Under the pieces are notes generated by a model, which worked only from the letters and a program-made list of their open reading frames with translations, had not been told where the DNA came from and made no database searches. The translations under genes and the position numbers were made by a program. Below are positions 37,035 to 46,590 of a stretch of 59,720 nt of DNA, one piece after another (positions within the stretch are counted from its first letter, which is position 1; the number at the start of each line of letters is the position of its first letter). Origin of the DNA: Lysobacteraceae bacterium (GTDB lineage: Bacteria; Pseudomonadota; Gammaproteobacteria; Xanthomonadales; BQJN01); assembly GCA_021604725.1 (NCBI GenBank), contig BQJN01000011.1:1-59720 (forward strand), read 5' to 3'.

Positions 37035-38999
37035 ATGACCGAAGTCAAAAGGTTGGGTGAATACCGCATTGAGGCGGAGTTGGGGCGTGGCGGTATGGGT
37101 GTGGTCTACAAAGGCTACGATGAACGTTTATCGCGAGCCGTCGCCGTCAAGGTTATGTCCGAAGCCCTGGCCAACGAGGCGGAAGTGGTCGAGCGCTTCA
37201 TGCGCGAGGCGCGCGCCATGGCCGCGCTCAACCATCCCAATATCGTGCAGATTTATCATATTGGCGAGAGCAATGGACGCCCCTGGCTGGTGATGGAATA
37301 CGTCGAAGGCAAAACACTAGGTCAACTGATACGCACCGAAGCGCCATTGGAAGTGGCCTATGTTCGCAGTCTGATCGCACAAGCCGCGCGTGGACTGGCT
37401 GCGGCTCACGCGCAAGGTGTTATCCATCGCGACATCAAACCAGGCAACTTGATGCTGCGCAATGATGGGGTTTTAAAGGTTGGTGACTTCGGCATTGCGC
37501 GGGCCAGGCAACTGGGGCGCACGATTACCGGTACCGGCGAGTTCGTTGGTACGCCAGGCTACTTGTCTCCTGAAGTATGTCAGGGCCATGAAGTGCAGCC
37601 GGGAAGCGATATTTTTTCGCTTGGCATCGTCATGTTCGAGTTGTTGACCGGTCGCGTCCCGTTCACCGATGAAAGCCCGCTCGGCCTGATGCTGGAGGTG
37701 GTGCAGGCGCAAGTACCCGATGTTCGCGAGATCAACCGTGAAGTGGATGAAGACACCTGGCGTGCGCTATGCAAAATGGTCGCCAAGGACCCCAAGGAAC
37801 GATACGCCAGCTGCGCCGAACTGCTAAAAGATCTGGGTGAGCCCGACACCGCATTGGGTGCAGTGCCAACCGCCGGTCACAGAACGGCGGCAACGGTGCT
37901 CACCTCACCCACCACTGCAGCACGCAAGCAACCTCTGGTCGCCGGCAAGGTGGCAGAGAAACCAACCTCCAACACGCCGATGCTGGTGGTCGCCGCGGTG
38001 ATGATTCTGATCGTTGGCTTTGGTGGTTTTCGCTTGTGGCAGCAGTTCGGGGCCAAACCCGAACAACCGCGTACGATGGCGGCGACATCGACGCTGAACG
38101 CGGCCAGCGAGCAAGGTGCCGATGAGCAGGGCAGTGGCGCCGCTGAAGCGTTGGGTGAGGCGCCCGAGACTGCTGATGAAGGTGCTGATGAAGGTGGCCT
38201 GGCGAGCGACGCAGGCGCAACCACTGACACCCCGGCTGTCACCAATGAACTGATGGCTGGCGCAGGTGATGTCGACCAACTGGCAGAAACCGATGCAGGC
38301 GATGTTGTAACGGGGGGCGAAGTGGCATCTGATGCGACCGCCATTGAGGCCGTTGCTTCTCAAGGGACCGATGCATCTGACGCGGCGCTCACGCTGGCTG
38401 CAAGTGTAGGCAACGAACAGCTTGCAAACGACGAGACGGCGCAAATCGATCAAGCAGCAGCGGCCGCAGCAGTCGAACAAGCCCCACAATTGGCGGTGGT
38501 CGAGCCGCCGGCAGTGAAATCTACGCCGACACCCGCACCCACGGCTGCGCTCAGTGGCATGATGATTCTGGCCATCGGTGACCCCGCTCTGGCCGCGCCG
38601 CTGGAACAACGCTTGTTGCAAGCGGTTGCCGACAACGATGGCGAGTTGGTTGACGCGGAAATGGCCGAGGGCATTGCGCCATTACGGTACGATCCGGGCG
38701 TGCCCTTGCGAACGGTTGCCATGGTCGCAAGGGAAGCTGGTGCCGCGCGCTTGATGGTGGCTCGCATTATTCCTGTCGACGCCAGGCCGCTTGAGTACTA
38801 CGGCGAATACACCACGCTGTATACCGCTGATATCGAACTTCGTGTCATTGATCTGGTTGATGAGCGTGTTTTACCACCACGCTATCGCTCACGCGTGGAT
38901 TACACTGGCCTCAATGCTGAGCAGAAGGCGAATAAGGCGGCCAACGAAATCCTGCGCGAATGGCGACAAAGTCGTCAACTATCGCAACGTTCCGGATGA
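37035..38999 (+). CDS. Membrane-anchored serine/threonine protein kinase
   Basis: 654 aa. Kinase domain 8-270: glycine loop LGRGGMGVVYKG, K39 in VAVKV, catalytic loop HRDIKPGNLM (D133), DFG (D151), GTPGYLSPE activation end. Then a membrane helix (about 316-334, MLVVAAVMILIVGFGGF), a long Ala/Asp/Glu-rich linker (345-500), and a C-terminal periplasmic domain (from about 512, MMILAIGDPALAAPLEQRLL) resembling CsgG/FlgT-type lipoprotein-like folds. GAGGAG supports ATG 37035. It lies divergent from dctP, with DUF2782, dctQ and dctM following on the same strand. Confidence 0.92.
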   Translation: MTEVKRLGEYRIEAELGRGGMGVVYKGYDERLSRAVAVKVMSEALANEAEVVERFMREARAMAALNHPNIVQIYHIGESNGRPWLVMEYVEGKTLGQLIRTEAPLEVAYVRSLIAQAARGLAAAHAQGVIHRDIKPGNLMLRNDGVLKVGDFGIARARQLGRTITGTGEFVGTPGYLSPEVCQGHEVQPGSDIFSLGIVMFELLTGRVPFTDESPLGLMLEVVQAQVPDVREINREVDEDTWRALCKMVAKDPKERYASCAELLKDLGEPDTALGAVPTAGHRTAATVLTSPTTAARKQPLVAGKVAEKPTSNTPMLVVAAVMILIVGFGGFRLWQQFGAKPEQPRTMAATSTLNAASEQGADEQGSGAAEALGEAPETADEGADEGGLASDAGATTDTPAVTNELMAGAGDVDQLAETDAGDVVTGGEVASDATAIEAVASQGTDASDAALTLAASVGNEQLANDETAQIDQAAAAAAVEQAPQLAVVEPPAVKSTPTPAPTAALSGMMILAIGDPALAAPLEQRLLQAVADNDGELVDAEMAEGIAPLRYDPGVPLRTVAMVAREAGAARLMVARIIPVDARPLEYYGEYTTLYTADIELRVIDLVDERVLPPRYRSRVDYTGLNAEQKANKAANEILREWRQSRQLSQRSG

Positions 39000-39031
39000 T
39001 ATGCTGAGCCCAGCAGCAGGAGGAAACAGCC

Positions 39032-39361
39032 ATGGTGACAATCGCGCCCCTGTTAGGGGCACTGTTTAACGCGCAAGCGGTTGAAGCACCGCCTCCGCCC
39101 CCGGAACCGGATGAGTTGCCGCCGAAAGTGGCCCCACCCGCCAATGAATCCATTAGTGAAGGGGTAACGATTCGTCGCGAAGAATCTCGGACCATCGAAG
39201 AGTACCGGGCACAGGGCCAGATCTATATGGTCAAGGTCACGCACGACTCTGGCACCACCTATTACCTGCTCGATGCAGATGGCGATGGCCAACTGGAAAC
39301 ACAGGACATTGAAACCGGGCCTGGAGTGCAGCCGGTCTATTGGAAGCTGTTTGAGTGGTAG
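39032..39361 (+). CDS. DUF2782 protein
   Basis: 109 aa with an N-terminal signal-like start (MVTIAPLLGALFNAQAVEA), a proline-rich stretch (PPPPPEPDELPPKV), then a small beta domain: EGVTIRREESRTIEEYRAQGQIYMVKVTH...YYLLDADGDG, the DUF2782 signature. GCAGGAGGAAACAG is a strong ribosome site. The stop overlaps the next GTG. Role unknown; probably periplasmic. Confidence 0.88.
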   Translation: MVTIAPLLGALFNAQAVEAPPPPPEPDELPPKVAPPANESISEGVTIRREESRTIEEYRAQGQIYMVKVTHDSGTTYYLLDADGDGQLETQDIETGPGVQPVYWKLFEW

Positions 39362-39900
39362 CTGATGGCTCGCCAGCAGATGATCGTCTGCTAGCGATTT
39401 CCAGAGCCATCGACCGCTGGCAGACGCGGCTCGGTCAAGCCGTCGCCTGGCTGACCCTGATCATGGTGGTGCTGACCTTCTCCATCGTCGCACTGCGTTA
39501 CGTCTTCGATGCAGGCTGGATTGCCTTGCAAGAAAGCGTAGTCTGGATGCATGCATGCGTTTTGCTGCTGGCCATGGGCTATACCTTGTGTCTTGATCAA
39601 CACGTTCGTGTTGATGTGTTTTATCGAAAACTGTCTCCACCCGCTCAGGCCTGGGTAAATTTGTTGGGCGTGGTGTTGTTGCTATGGCCTACCGCAGCAC
39701 TGATCGGCTTTGGCTCGTATGACTATGTTGCGGCCTCATGGGCGGTGTCAGAAAGTTCCAGTCAATCGGGCGGATTGCCGGGGCTGTATATCCTGAAAAC
39801 TCTGTTGCCGTTGTCGGCGCTCCTACTGGCCATTCAAGGGCTGTCTCTGGCCCTTAAGAGTGCCTCAACCTTGCTGCTGGAACGGAGCCGGCGACCTTGA
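39355..39900 (+). CDS. dctQ: TRAP transporter small permease (DctQ)
   Basis: 181 aa with four membrane helices, WLTLIMVVLTFSIVALRYVF (first), the ALRYVF...GWIALQESVVWMHA signature, and GLYILKTLLPLSALLLAIQG (last). GTG 39355 overlaps the DUF2782 stop. DctQ joins the binding protein to the large permease. The stop overlaps the dctM TTG. Confidence 0.92.
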   Translation: MVADGSPADDRLLAISRAIDRWQTRLGQAVAWLTLIMVVLTFSIVALRYVFDAGWIALQESVVWMHACVLLLAMGYTLCLDQHVRVDVFYRKLSPPAQAWVNLLGVVLLLWPTAALIGFGSYDYVAASWAVSESSSQSGGLPGLYILKTLLPLSALLLAIQGLSLALKSASTLLLERSRRP

Positions 39901-41276
39901 ACACGGCAATGGCGTTGCTATTGTTCTTGAGCGTTTGCGCCTGTTTGATGGCGGGCTTTCCGGTGGCCTTTACGCTAGCCGGTGTGTCGCTGGCGTTCGC
40001 TGGCCTGGGCGCTACCCTAGGATTGTTCGACATGGCCTTCATGGCGGCCTTGCCGAATCGGCTGTTTGGCATCATGACCAACGAGACCCTTTTGGCGGTC
40101 CCATTGTTCGTGTTTATGGGGGTGACGCTGGAGCGGTCACAAATTGCCGAGAAGCTGCTGAAGACGTTGGCCAGTGGCTTCGGTCAAATGCGCGGTGGTT
40201 TGGGCGTTGCGGTGCTGGGCGTGGGGGCGCTGATGGCCGCCAGTACCGGCATTGTCGGCGCAACGGTCGTCACCATGGGCTTGCTGGCCCTGCCAACCAT
40301 GTTGTCTCGCGGGTACGACCCGAAAGTGGCGGCAGGAACCATCTGTGCGTCTGGAACATTGGGCCAGATCATTCCGCCGTCTATCGTGTTGGTATTGTTG
40401 GGTGACGTGCTATCCAGCGCCTATCAACAAGCGCAGCTGCGGCTTGGCAATTTTTCGCCAGACACCGTTTCGGTTGGTGATTTGTTCGCCGGCGCGCTGT
40501 TGCCGGGCTTGCTGTTGGTGGGTCTGTACCTGACCTATATCCTGATCACCGCCTGGCGGCAACCGCATCGTATGCCAGCACCACCGACCAGCGAGCGCGC
40601 TGAATCGGTTGATGTGTTCCGCCTGGTTCGTATTTTGCTCGCACCGTTGGCGCTAATTGTTGCGGTGTTGGGGTCAATCCTCAGCGGCATTGCAGCACCC
40701 ACTGAAGCGGCTGCGGTCGGTGCCATGGGCGCCATGATTTTGGCCGGTATGGAACGGCAACTGACCCGCGCGATGCTTACCGCCGTAGTGCGCCGGACTG
40801 CGACCGTAACCTCTATGGTGTTTGCCATTTTGTTTGGTGCGTCCGTTTTCTCGTTGGCCTTTCGAGGCTTTGGCGGCGACGATGCGGTCCATGCACTGCT
40901 AACCAACCTGCCCGGCGGCGTGATTGGCGCCATGTTGGTGGTCATGGTGCTGATGTTTTTGCTGGGCTTCGTGCTCGACTTCATCGAGATCACTTTCGTT
41001 GTCGTTCCTATCGTCGGACCGGTGTTGTTGAGCATGGGGCTTGACCCGGTGTGGTTGGGGGTCATGATTGCGATCAACCTGCAAACGTCGTTCTTAACGC
41101 CGCCCTTTGGCTTTGCCCTGTTCTATTTGCGTGGGGTGGTCGACGACGCATCGCTGAGCACCGGCGATATCTATCGTGGTGTCATTCCGTTCATCGTGAT
41201 TCAGCTAGCGATGCTGGCGCTACTTAGCGTTTGGCCGGCCTTAGCCACCTGGCTACCGGGTGTAATCTACGGATAG
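39897..41276 (+). CDS. dctM: TRAP transporter large permease (DctM)
   Basis: 459 aa, about 12 membrane helices. DctM signatures: AGFPVAFTLAGVSLAFA, FVFMGVTLERSQIAEKLL, AASTGIVGATVVTMGLLALPTML and ASGTLGQIIPPSIVLVLLG. Na+-coupled symport of an organic acid. TTG 39897 (ATG 39909 also in frame); 4-base overlap with dctQ. Together with dctP it forms one transporter, probably for a 2-oxo or hydroxy acid. Confidence 0.95.
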   Translation: MNTAMALLLFLSVCACLMAGFPVAFTLAGVSLAFAGLGATLGLFDMAFMAALPNRLFGIMTNETLLAVPLFVFMGVTLERSQIAEKLLKTLASGFGQMRGGLGVAVLGVGALMAASTGIVGATVVTMGLLALPTMLSRGYDPKVAAGTICASGTLGQIIPPSIVLVLLGDVLSSAYQQAQLRLGNFSPDTVSVGDLFAGALLPGLLLVGLYLTYILITAWRQPHRMPAPPTSERAESVDVFRLVRILLAPLALIVAVLGSILSGIAAPTEAAAVGAMGAMILAGMERQLTRAMLTAVVRRTATVTSMVFAILFGASVFSLAFRGFGGDDAVHALLTNLPGGVIGAMLVVMVLMFLLGFVLDFIEITFVVVPIVGPVLLSMGLDPVWLGVMIAINLQTSFLTPPFGFALFYLRGVVDDASLSTGDIYRGVIPFIVIQLAMLALLSVWPALATWLPGVIYG

Positions 41277-41313
41277 AGGCTTTGCTGTGCTCTGCTTGGC
41301 AAGCACATAACGC

Positions 41314-41670
41314 TCAGAGCCCGCCAATCAGTGCTCCCATGGCTTGTGCATCTGACTCGGAGATGTCGACAATGTGCATGCCAATCCAGTAGCTGTCGGC
41401 CACTTTTGCCTGACTGCACCACAGTGCTTCGGCCCCCACCGAGAAGTTGAACATGGCGTCGCCAGGCAGTGCTACGACAAAGCTGATCTGATAGATCGCG
41501 CCTTCCGACATGGGCTGGTTGGCGATCAGCATGAATCCATCGGCTGATAAATTGGCAATTTGGCCAATCACCTCGCCGGTCACCCCATTGGTGGCGTCGA
41601 TAACGTCAGGAAGCTCCTTCCGAACGGCACGACGTTGGTCATCTTGCACTGCGGCAACTCCCTCGTTCAA
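41314..41670 (-). CDS. PilZ-domain protein
   Basis: 118 aa. RRAVRKELPDVIDATN...GEVIGQIANLSADGFMLIA carries the c-di-GMP binding motif RxxxR (here RRAVR) and D/N-x-S-x-x-G (NLSADG). Such single-domain PilZ proteins pass on c-di-GMP signals, for instance to pili or surface functions, suiting the Pil cluster in this window. It lies convergent with dctM and downstream of the DUF1631 gene on the same strand. Confidence 0.9.
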   Translation of the reverse strand: MNEGVAAVQDDQRRAVRKELPDVIDATNGVTGEVIGQIANLSADGFMLIANQPMSEGAIYQISFVVALPGDAMFNFSVGAEALWCSQAKVADSYWIGMHIVDISESDAQAMGALIGGL

Positions 41671-41701
41671 TTTGCACCCATTTTCTAAATCAGCTCCAGC
41701 T

Positions 41702-44044
41702 TCAGGCCGTTTGTTTCGGCTGAATCATATGACGCACCCGCGTCAAGATCGCGCTCACGGCCCGATCAAACAAGGGTGCCTCATCTGGTCGATAAAGTCT
41801 CGCCTTTCCACGAGCGACTTCTCTGGCCAAACTTTGCAGTGACCGCTCATCCACCCGTGCGCCGCGTCTGTTGACGAACAGGCAACGAGAGGTCACTGGA
41901 CTGTACCAGGCGAGCTTCCATCGAATTGGCCGACGACGGTTGTCGACCTGAAACTCAAACCAGGTACCAAACTGCATCTTGCGTAAACGAGACAAAGCAG
42001 CCTGCTCCTTCTCATTCAATCGAATTGACTCGCCGCGAGTTCGTTTGGTTCGTTCTTTGTGTGTAGACAAACCAAATCGCACGCGGGCAGGCTCGGGCTC
42101 ACGCGGTGCTGCTTCGCCATCCGCCGTCGTCGGTTCATCCAGCGCGTTGCTGAACAGCTGCTTCAAGCTACGTTCGATGGTGTCGAAATCATTACCCTGG
42201 AATCCGACCTGCGCGAGCCCCCTGCGTACCTCGGTCAGCAACTCGGGCACGCGCCGACGCAGTGCCGCCATGCGCTCAGGTGAATGATCGACGACAGAGC
42301 AGTCGATTAAATCATCTGCACTGTCTAGGGCTGCTTTCAGTTCCGAAGAGTGGTTGCCATGGCGCAGTACGGTCAATGCCAACACATCTGCCCAGGCCTC
42401 TTCCAACAAGCCCCGAATGTATTCGGGCGGCTTGGCCCTGGCCAGGCGCAAGCGAATCTCTTTGTCGGCACGCTCTCGAGCCAGCTCCAGCTTCTCTCGC
42501 CCCTTGCTGGCTTCGATTTGCCGTCTTTCATTGACCTCCGCGCGTTTCTTCAGCGTGTTGAGCTGGTCACGCAGGTCCGTCAACAGCTGCTTGAAGACGG
42601 AAATGTCGTCGCGAAATTCAGTCAACACGCGGTCAGTCACCTTGTTGAGGCGACTGAATACCGGCGAGTCTGAGTCGTCATCCGATAACCACTCATTGCC
42701 TTCGTGGGCGATGGTGTTCAGCAGTTGGCGCGCCGGATGGGTGTGCTCGGTGAAGAAACCACCATCTTCCAGTGCAACGCGCAACAACGGCACCTGCAAC
42801 CGCGACACCAGATCCTGGACCTGTTTGTGTAGCTCCGATTCACGCTGAATGTATTGAAACAGCATACCGACCAATTCAACGGTATCGGTTTGTTCGCCGC
42901 TCAGTGCGGTGTTCTCACCTGACGCCTGGCCCAAAGCGTCAAGCAAATGATCCTTCAAGGCTGATGGTGGCGGTGATTTATCTTCTACCCGGGCTGCTTG
43001 CTGCATGCTGCTGAGCGCACTGCGCAGGTCGCCCTGACTAGCCATGGCGGGTGCCGGACCGGCTGCACGGCTCGATGCTTGAGCATTGGGTGAACGCGAT
43101 CGGTTGACCGCCAGTAGTTCACGCAACTCACGCAAGGCCTCGTTGCTCGCCACCTCCGAATGTGTACGTGGCGCGGCACCGCCCTGATACTCGGGGGGGA
43201 CGGTCGCATTCCAATCCTCATCGCTTGTTGCAGACTCGGCATCATCGGCGCTTTCTGCTGTCTGTTGCTCAGCCTCTTCTTCCTCAGAGCCTTCATTTCG
43301 CGCAATCGAAAACTCAAGGTTGGGCAAGATGCCGGCATCAATAAGCTGTTGGTTCAATGTTTCCATCAACTCGCCGAAATGGTTCAGCGCGTGCCGTTCG
43401 AAGTGCTGGAACAACTGCACTTTGTGCGGGGCACTAACCTCGAATTTATCGGCTGAATGGGTTATGCATTCGCAAAATGCCCGGACCGAATATGGGTTGT
43501 TCTCGTTGGTGACAGTCAACTCAGGCCGCAATGTTGACAAGCGCGTATTGAGCGCGTGAATGCGGCGCAGTTCGCGCCCTTCGATGCGATCCACAATGGA
43601 GTTGATGGTTAGCATCACTTCCAGCTTTTCTTCATCGATCAGTGACAACTCACCTTTGCCGGCAATGGTCATCATCTCCGGCTCTTCGCCGCGAACAAAG
43701 CCCTTGAGGCGGCCGTCCAGACAAGATTCGAATGCTTGCAGAAAGGCTCGAGAGTTGCGACGAAATTCGCGACGAGCGTCGAACAGCTGATTTTGTTCGT
43801 TGTGATTTGCAGCGCGATCGGCCTGATTGAAAAGATCATCATCAAGCTCGCGAATAACGCCGGGCAGGCGCTCAAGCACTTCGGTACGAACGGCTTCATC
43901 CGCTGCTGCAAGAATCTGCTTAACTCTTGCATGCGGTTGCACGCTCAAACCCTCATGCCCTGTCGCGTTGTCCGAATTCACGTCGTTACCTGCTTTCTTA
44001 TGCGCTAGTGCCTTGGGCAAGTGTTGCTTGCCTGTTGGCGACAT
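41702..44044 (-). CDS. DUF1631 protein
   Basis: 780 aa from ATG 44044; the frame reaches 44182. DUF1631 features: N-terminal RVKQILAAADEAVRTEVLERLPGVI...DDLFNQADRAANHNEQN, repeated helical segments, low-complexity acidic linker (EEEEAEQQTAESADDAES), and C-terminal TRSESIRLNEKE-type, FELVDNRRRPIRWKLAWYSPVTSRCLFVNRRG-like part that resembles PilZ-linked proteins. Found mainly in gammaproteobacteria with c-di-GMP signalling. The start is not certain; the gene lies 31 bases upstream of the PilZ gene, and the two are likely cotranscribed. Confidence 0.88.
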   Translation of the reverse strand: MSPTGKQHLPKALAHKKAGNDVNSDNATGHEGLSVQPHARVKQILAAADEAVRTEVLERLPGVIRELDDDLFNQADRAANHNEQNQLFDARREFRRNSRAFLQAFESCLDGRLKGFVRGEEPEMMTIAGKGELSLIDEEKLEVMLTINSIVDRIEGRELRRIHALNTRLSTLRPELTVTNENNPYSVRAFCECITHSADKFEVSAPHKVQLFQHFERHALNHFGELMETLNQQLIDAGILPNLEFSIARNEGSEEEEAEQQTAESADDAESATSDEDWNATVPPEYQGGAAPRTHSEVASNEALRELRELLAVNRSRSPNAQASSRAAGPAPAMASQGDLRSALSSMQQAARVEDKSPPPSALKDHLLDALGQASGENTALSGEQTDTVELVGMLFQYIQRESELHKQVQDLVSRLQVPLLRVALEDGGFFTEHTHPARQLLNTIAHEGNEWLSDDDSDSPVFSRLNKVTDRVLTEFRDDISVFKQLLTDLRDQLNTLKKRAEVNERRQIEASKGREKLELARERADKEIRLRLARAKPPEYIRGLLEEAWADVLALTVLRHGNHSSELKAALDSADDLIDCSVVDHSPERMAALRRRVPELLTEVRRGLAQVGFQGNDFDTIERSLKQLFSNALDEPTTADGEAAPREPEPARVRFGLSTHKERTKRTRGESIRLNEKEQAALSRLRKMQFGTWFEFQVDNRRRPIRWKLAWYSPVTSRCLFVNRRGARVDERSLQSLAREVARGKARLYRPDEAPLFDRAVSAILTRVRHMIQPKQTA

Positions 44045-44168
44045 CCGCCTGTGTCGACGGTTGGCCCTGAAAGATACCATAGCTAATGTGCCAGGTAGTG
44101 CAGGCGTTGTTGGTAATTTACAAGCTGTCACAGCAACTTGGCCGCGATTGTTGGGGTGTGCTCTTAGA

Positions 44169-44325
44169 TAGAGCGCGTCCACAGTTTACGTTTCTGGACC
44201 AGCTCGACCGGTCCACGGATGGGCCGGCATTTTCAAGCTATTTGAAAATGAAGAACTCTCATAACCGCGCTTCTAAAAGTTCGTGTCCGCGTTAGCCATG
44301 GACGGCTAATCGTGGACGACCTCTA
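44169..44325 (-). repeat. Structured TA-flanked repeat, copy 3 (inverted)
   Basis: 153 bp between TA 44169-44170 and TA 44324-44325. Its minus strand reads like copy 1 (GAGGTCGTCCACGATTAG...), about 22.6 kb away in opposite orientation. Flanks TTAGA/GATAA compare with TTAGC/GCTAA at copies 1-2. Stem 2 keeps GAACTTTTA/TGAGAGTTC. Confidence 0.82.
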
Positions 44326-44463
44326 GATAATTCGGCCCCTTCCTCTGGTCCCCTGAGCGCGCCGACACAGGCGACCTTTAGGTCATCGTCGGCACCAAGG
44401 ACCAGGCATGGCGGATGAGCGGTTGAGGGCGACAGCGCGCCGCCGCCCTCAAACAATTACTGA

Positions 44464-46251
44464 CTATTGACTGAATACCACGCCAAGCCATGCGGAACGT
44501 TCCGGTGTGTTGAAGCCCGCCGCAACTTCGTAGGATTCGTCGAACAGGTTCTCAACGCGCCCCTCAAGTTGCCAGTGCCGGGCGAATGACCATTGGCCGG
44601 TCAGGTTGAGCACGGTGTAGTCGCCCAATTCACCACCAAAAATTTCGTCACGCTTGCCCACATAAAGCAGCTCCGCGCCTAGCTCGCCTAGGGCAAACTG
44701 GCGGGACAAGGTGGCCGCGGCCTTCGACTTGGGTCGGCGCACCAGCTCAGCACCGGTTGCTTTGTTCTCGGTGTCCTGCACGGTTAGAGCAACGCGGCTG
44801 ACATAGGCACCAAAGCGGCTCTGCCAATCAAGTTCCAGCCCCTGAATCTGCGCTTTGTTGATGTTGATCGCCTGAAAGTCGACGCCGGAAAAGGCGATCA
44901 GGTCTTTGATGTCGCTGTGAAAGATATTTCCGGACACGCTTTGGCTGTCATTGGCCCAGCGCAGGCCCAGCTCCGCGGACGTTGAGCGTTCCGGGTCCAG
45001 GTTGGGGTTGCCGGCAAACAGGCCAAAAAATCCGGGCGAAAACTGCTCACTCAACGACGGGCTGCGAAACGCCGTTCCTACCGAGGCGAAGGCATTGAGC
45101 TGGTTAGAAAAGTGATAGCCCCAGGCCGCTTGTCCTGTTAGATGGTCGCCAAATTCGCTGTTGTCATCATAACGAGCACTCAACTCTACCTGGTGCTGCC
45201 CGAGGTGCCGCTGATAAGCGCCAAACAGCCCAACATTGTTACGGTCTACCGAATAGACTGTGGCGGCAGTAAATGTGTCGTTTTCGCGACCACGCTCGTC
45301 CATCCAGTTAATGCCGACGGTCAAAGCGCCCCATTGACGGTCAGTGCTCAGCAGCCAATCCAGCGTGGTTCTGCTCGAACTAACGTCAGAGCCGAACACT
45401 GGAGTTTCCAGGTCACCGGCTGCGTAGCCCAGGCTCAGGCGGTGGTTCCATTGCGCTGCCAGATTGCCGGACAAGGCAACGCCAGCGACCTTGTTGACCT
45501 GATCTGATACGCCTTGATCGAACTCGTTTCGCCCGTTGCTGTAGAGGATCGAGCCACTTAAGGTTTGGCTGTCGCTGACCTGATTGGCAAAGCGTGTCGA
45601 CAGTGCTCGGTTGCGGTACCCATCATCGTCCGCATCGTAGCTGAAGCCGCCGCTGTTTTGCGATGAAAAGCCACCAACATTGGCATACGACAACGCGGTG
45701 CTGAAGTGGTTGCTATCGTCGCCAGCGCCGAACCAGGTCGAACCGCGCACCGTGTCGAAGCTACCGAGTTGAGCGCGCGCACCGAAGTTTTCAGCCTGAC
45801 GCGTGGTCACCTCGATGACGCCGCCGATGGCATCGGAGCCGTAGTAACTGGCGCGCGGACCACGCACGATCTCGACTCGTTCAATTTGCGCCACGGGAAG
45901 GTTTTCCCAGTTGAAGGCGCCGGTCAGGGTCGAAGCGACGCGGACGCCGTCAATTAACACTAAAACGTGGTTGGAGTTGGTGCCGCGCAGAAACACCGAG
46001 GTTTGGCCTCCCGAGCCGCCACTGCGGACGATATCAACACCAGGCTCTAGACGAAGCAGGTCGACCAGGTCTTGCGCGACGCTTTGGTCTATGCGGTCAC
46101 GATCGATAATGCTCACAGCCGCCAGCGTATCGGTGATAGCTTGTTCAGTGCGTGTGGCGGTGACGGTTATCGGTGGCTGTGTCGCCACCTCAGAGGTATC
46201 AGCGGCAGCCCAGCTGGAGGACAGCGCCAGAAAAACGGTAGTCAGTTGCAT
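44464..46251 (-). CDS. btuB: TonB-dependent receptor, BtuB-type (cobalamin uptake)
   Basis: 595 aa. Signal peptide MQLTTVFLALSSSWAAA, plug domain ITVTATRTEQAITDTLAAVSIIDRDRI ... VFLRGTNSNHVLVLIDGVRV ... GRGPRASYYGSDAIGGVIE, followed by a 22-strand barrel ending in Phe-like WLGVVFSQ. Similar to BtuB (about 600 aa). It lies directly downstream of a cobalamin riboswitch on the same strand, which supports B12 transport. The start is ATG 46251; the longer frame to 46326 runs into the riboswitch leader. Confidence 0.93.
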   Translation of the reverse strand: MQLTTVFLALSSSWAAADTSEVATQPPITVTATRTEQAITDTLAAVSIIDRDRIDQSVAQDLVDLLRLEPGVDIVRSGGSGGQTSVFLRGTNSNHVLVLIDGVRVASTLTGAFNWENLPVAQIERVEIVRGPRASYYGSDAIGGVIEVTTRQAENFGARAQLGSFDTVRGSTWFGAGDDSNHFSTALSYANVGGFSSQNSGGFSYDADDDGYRNRALSTRFANQVSDSQTLSGSILYSNGRNEFDQGVSDQVNKVAGVALSGNLAAQWNHRLSLGYAAGDLETPVFGSDVSSSRTTLDWLLSTDRQWGALTVGINWMDERGRENDTFTAATVYSVDRNNVGLFGAYQRHLGQHQVELSARYDDNSEFGDHLTGQAAWGYHFSNQLNAFASVGTAFRSPSLSEQFSPGFFGLFAGNPNLDPERSTSAELGLRWANDSQSVSGNIFHSDIKDLIAFSGVDFQAININKAQIQGLELDWQSRFGAYVSRVALTVQDTENKATGAELVRRPKSKAAATLSRQFALGELGAELLYVGKRDEIFGGELGDYTVLNLTGQWSFARHWQLEGRVENLFDESYEVAAGFNTPERSAWLGVVFSQ

Positions 46252-46394
46252 TGGAAAACTCTCCGGTTGCCGGCGCACACCCGCGCTGGCGAAACAAAAA
46301 AACCGGTAGCGCTCACACGCGAACAAGACCTGTATGGAGGGTGTTCAACTCGATTGTTCGCCCGCCGCGAACACATACCGATTGCCTATCCGTT

Positions 46395-46590
46395 CAAAGG
46401 CCGGTCTCCGGACTTGCGAATGGCGCCTCCCGTTGAAAAGAAGCAGGTTGAACAGTCCATGCCTTCCCACGCTATCCTGCGCAGTGGCTACTTCGTACTA
46501 TTCACACACCGTTCGCCCACCGTTGCGGGGGCAGTGCTGGACTTGCGCTAAATAGCGCGCACCAGCTTCCCGTTTCATCTGAGTCACGCA
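46395..46590 (-). promoter_or_regulatory. Cobalamin riboswitch
   Basis: Minus-strand leader of btuB. Visible elements in order: CGGGAAGCTGGTG, CACTGCCCCCGCAACGGT, GCCACTGCGC...GGGAAGGC, and GCAAGTCCGGAGACCGGCC (the conserved J6/3 and L4 area of the B12 box). Binding of adenosylcobalamin or another B12 form normally shuts off translation or transcription of the receptor. Confidence 0.93.

Noticed and set aside
37877..38621. Minus-strand ORFs of 155 and 238 codons opposite the kinase linker
   Set aside because: Caused by the low-complexity Ala/Asp/Glu-rich linker; not protein-like.
42350..43341. ORFs opposite the DUF1631 gene
   Set aside because: Overlap a full-length coding frame on the other strand and show no domain.
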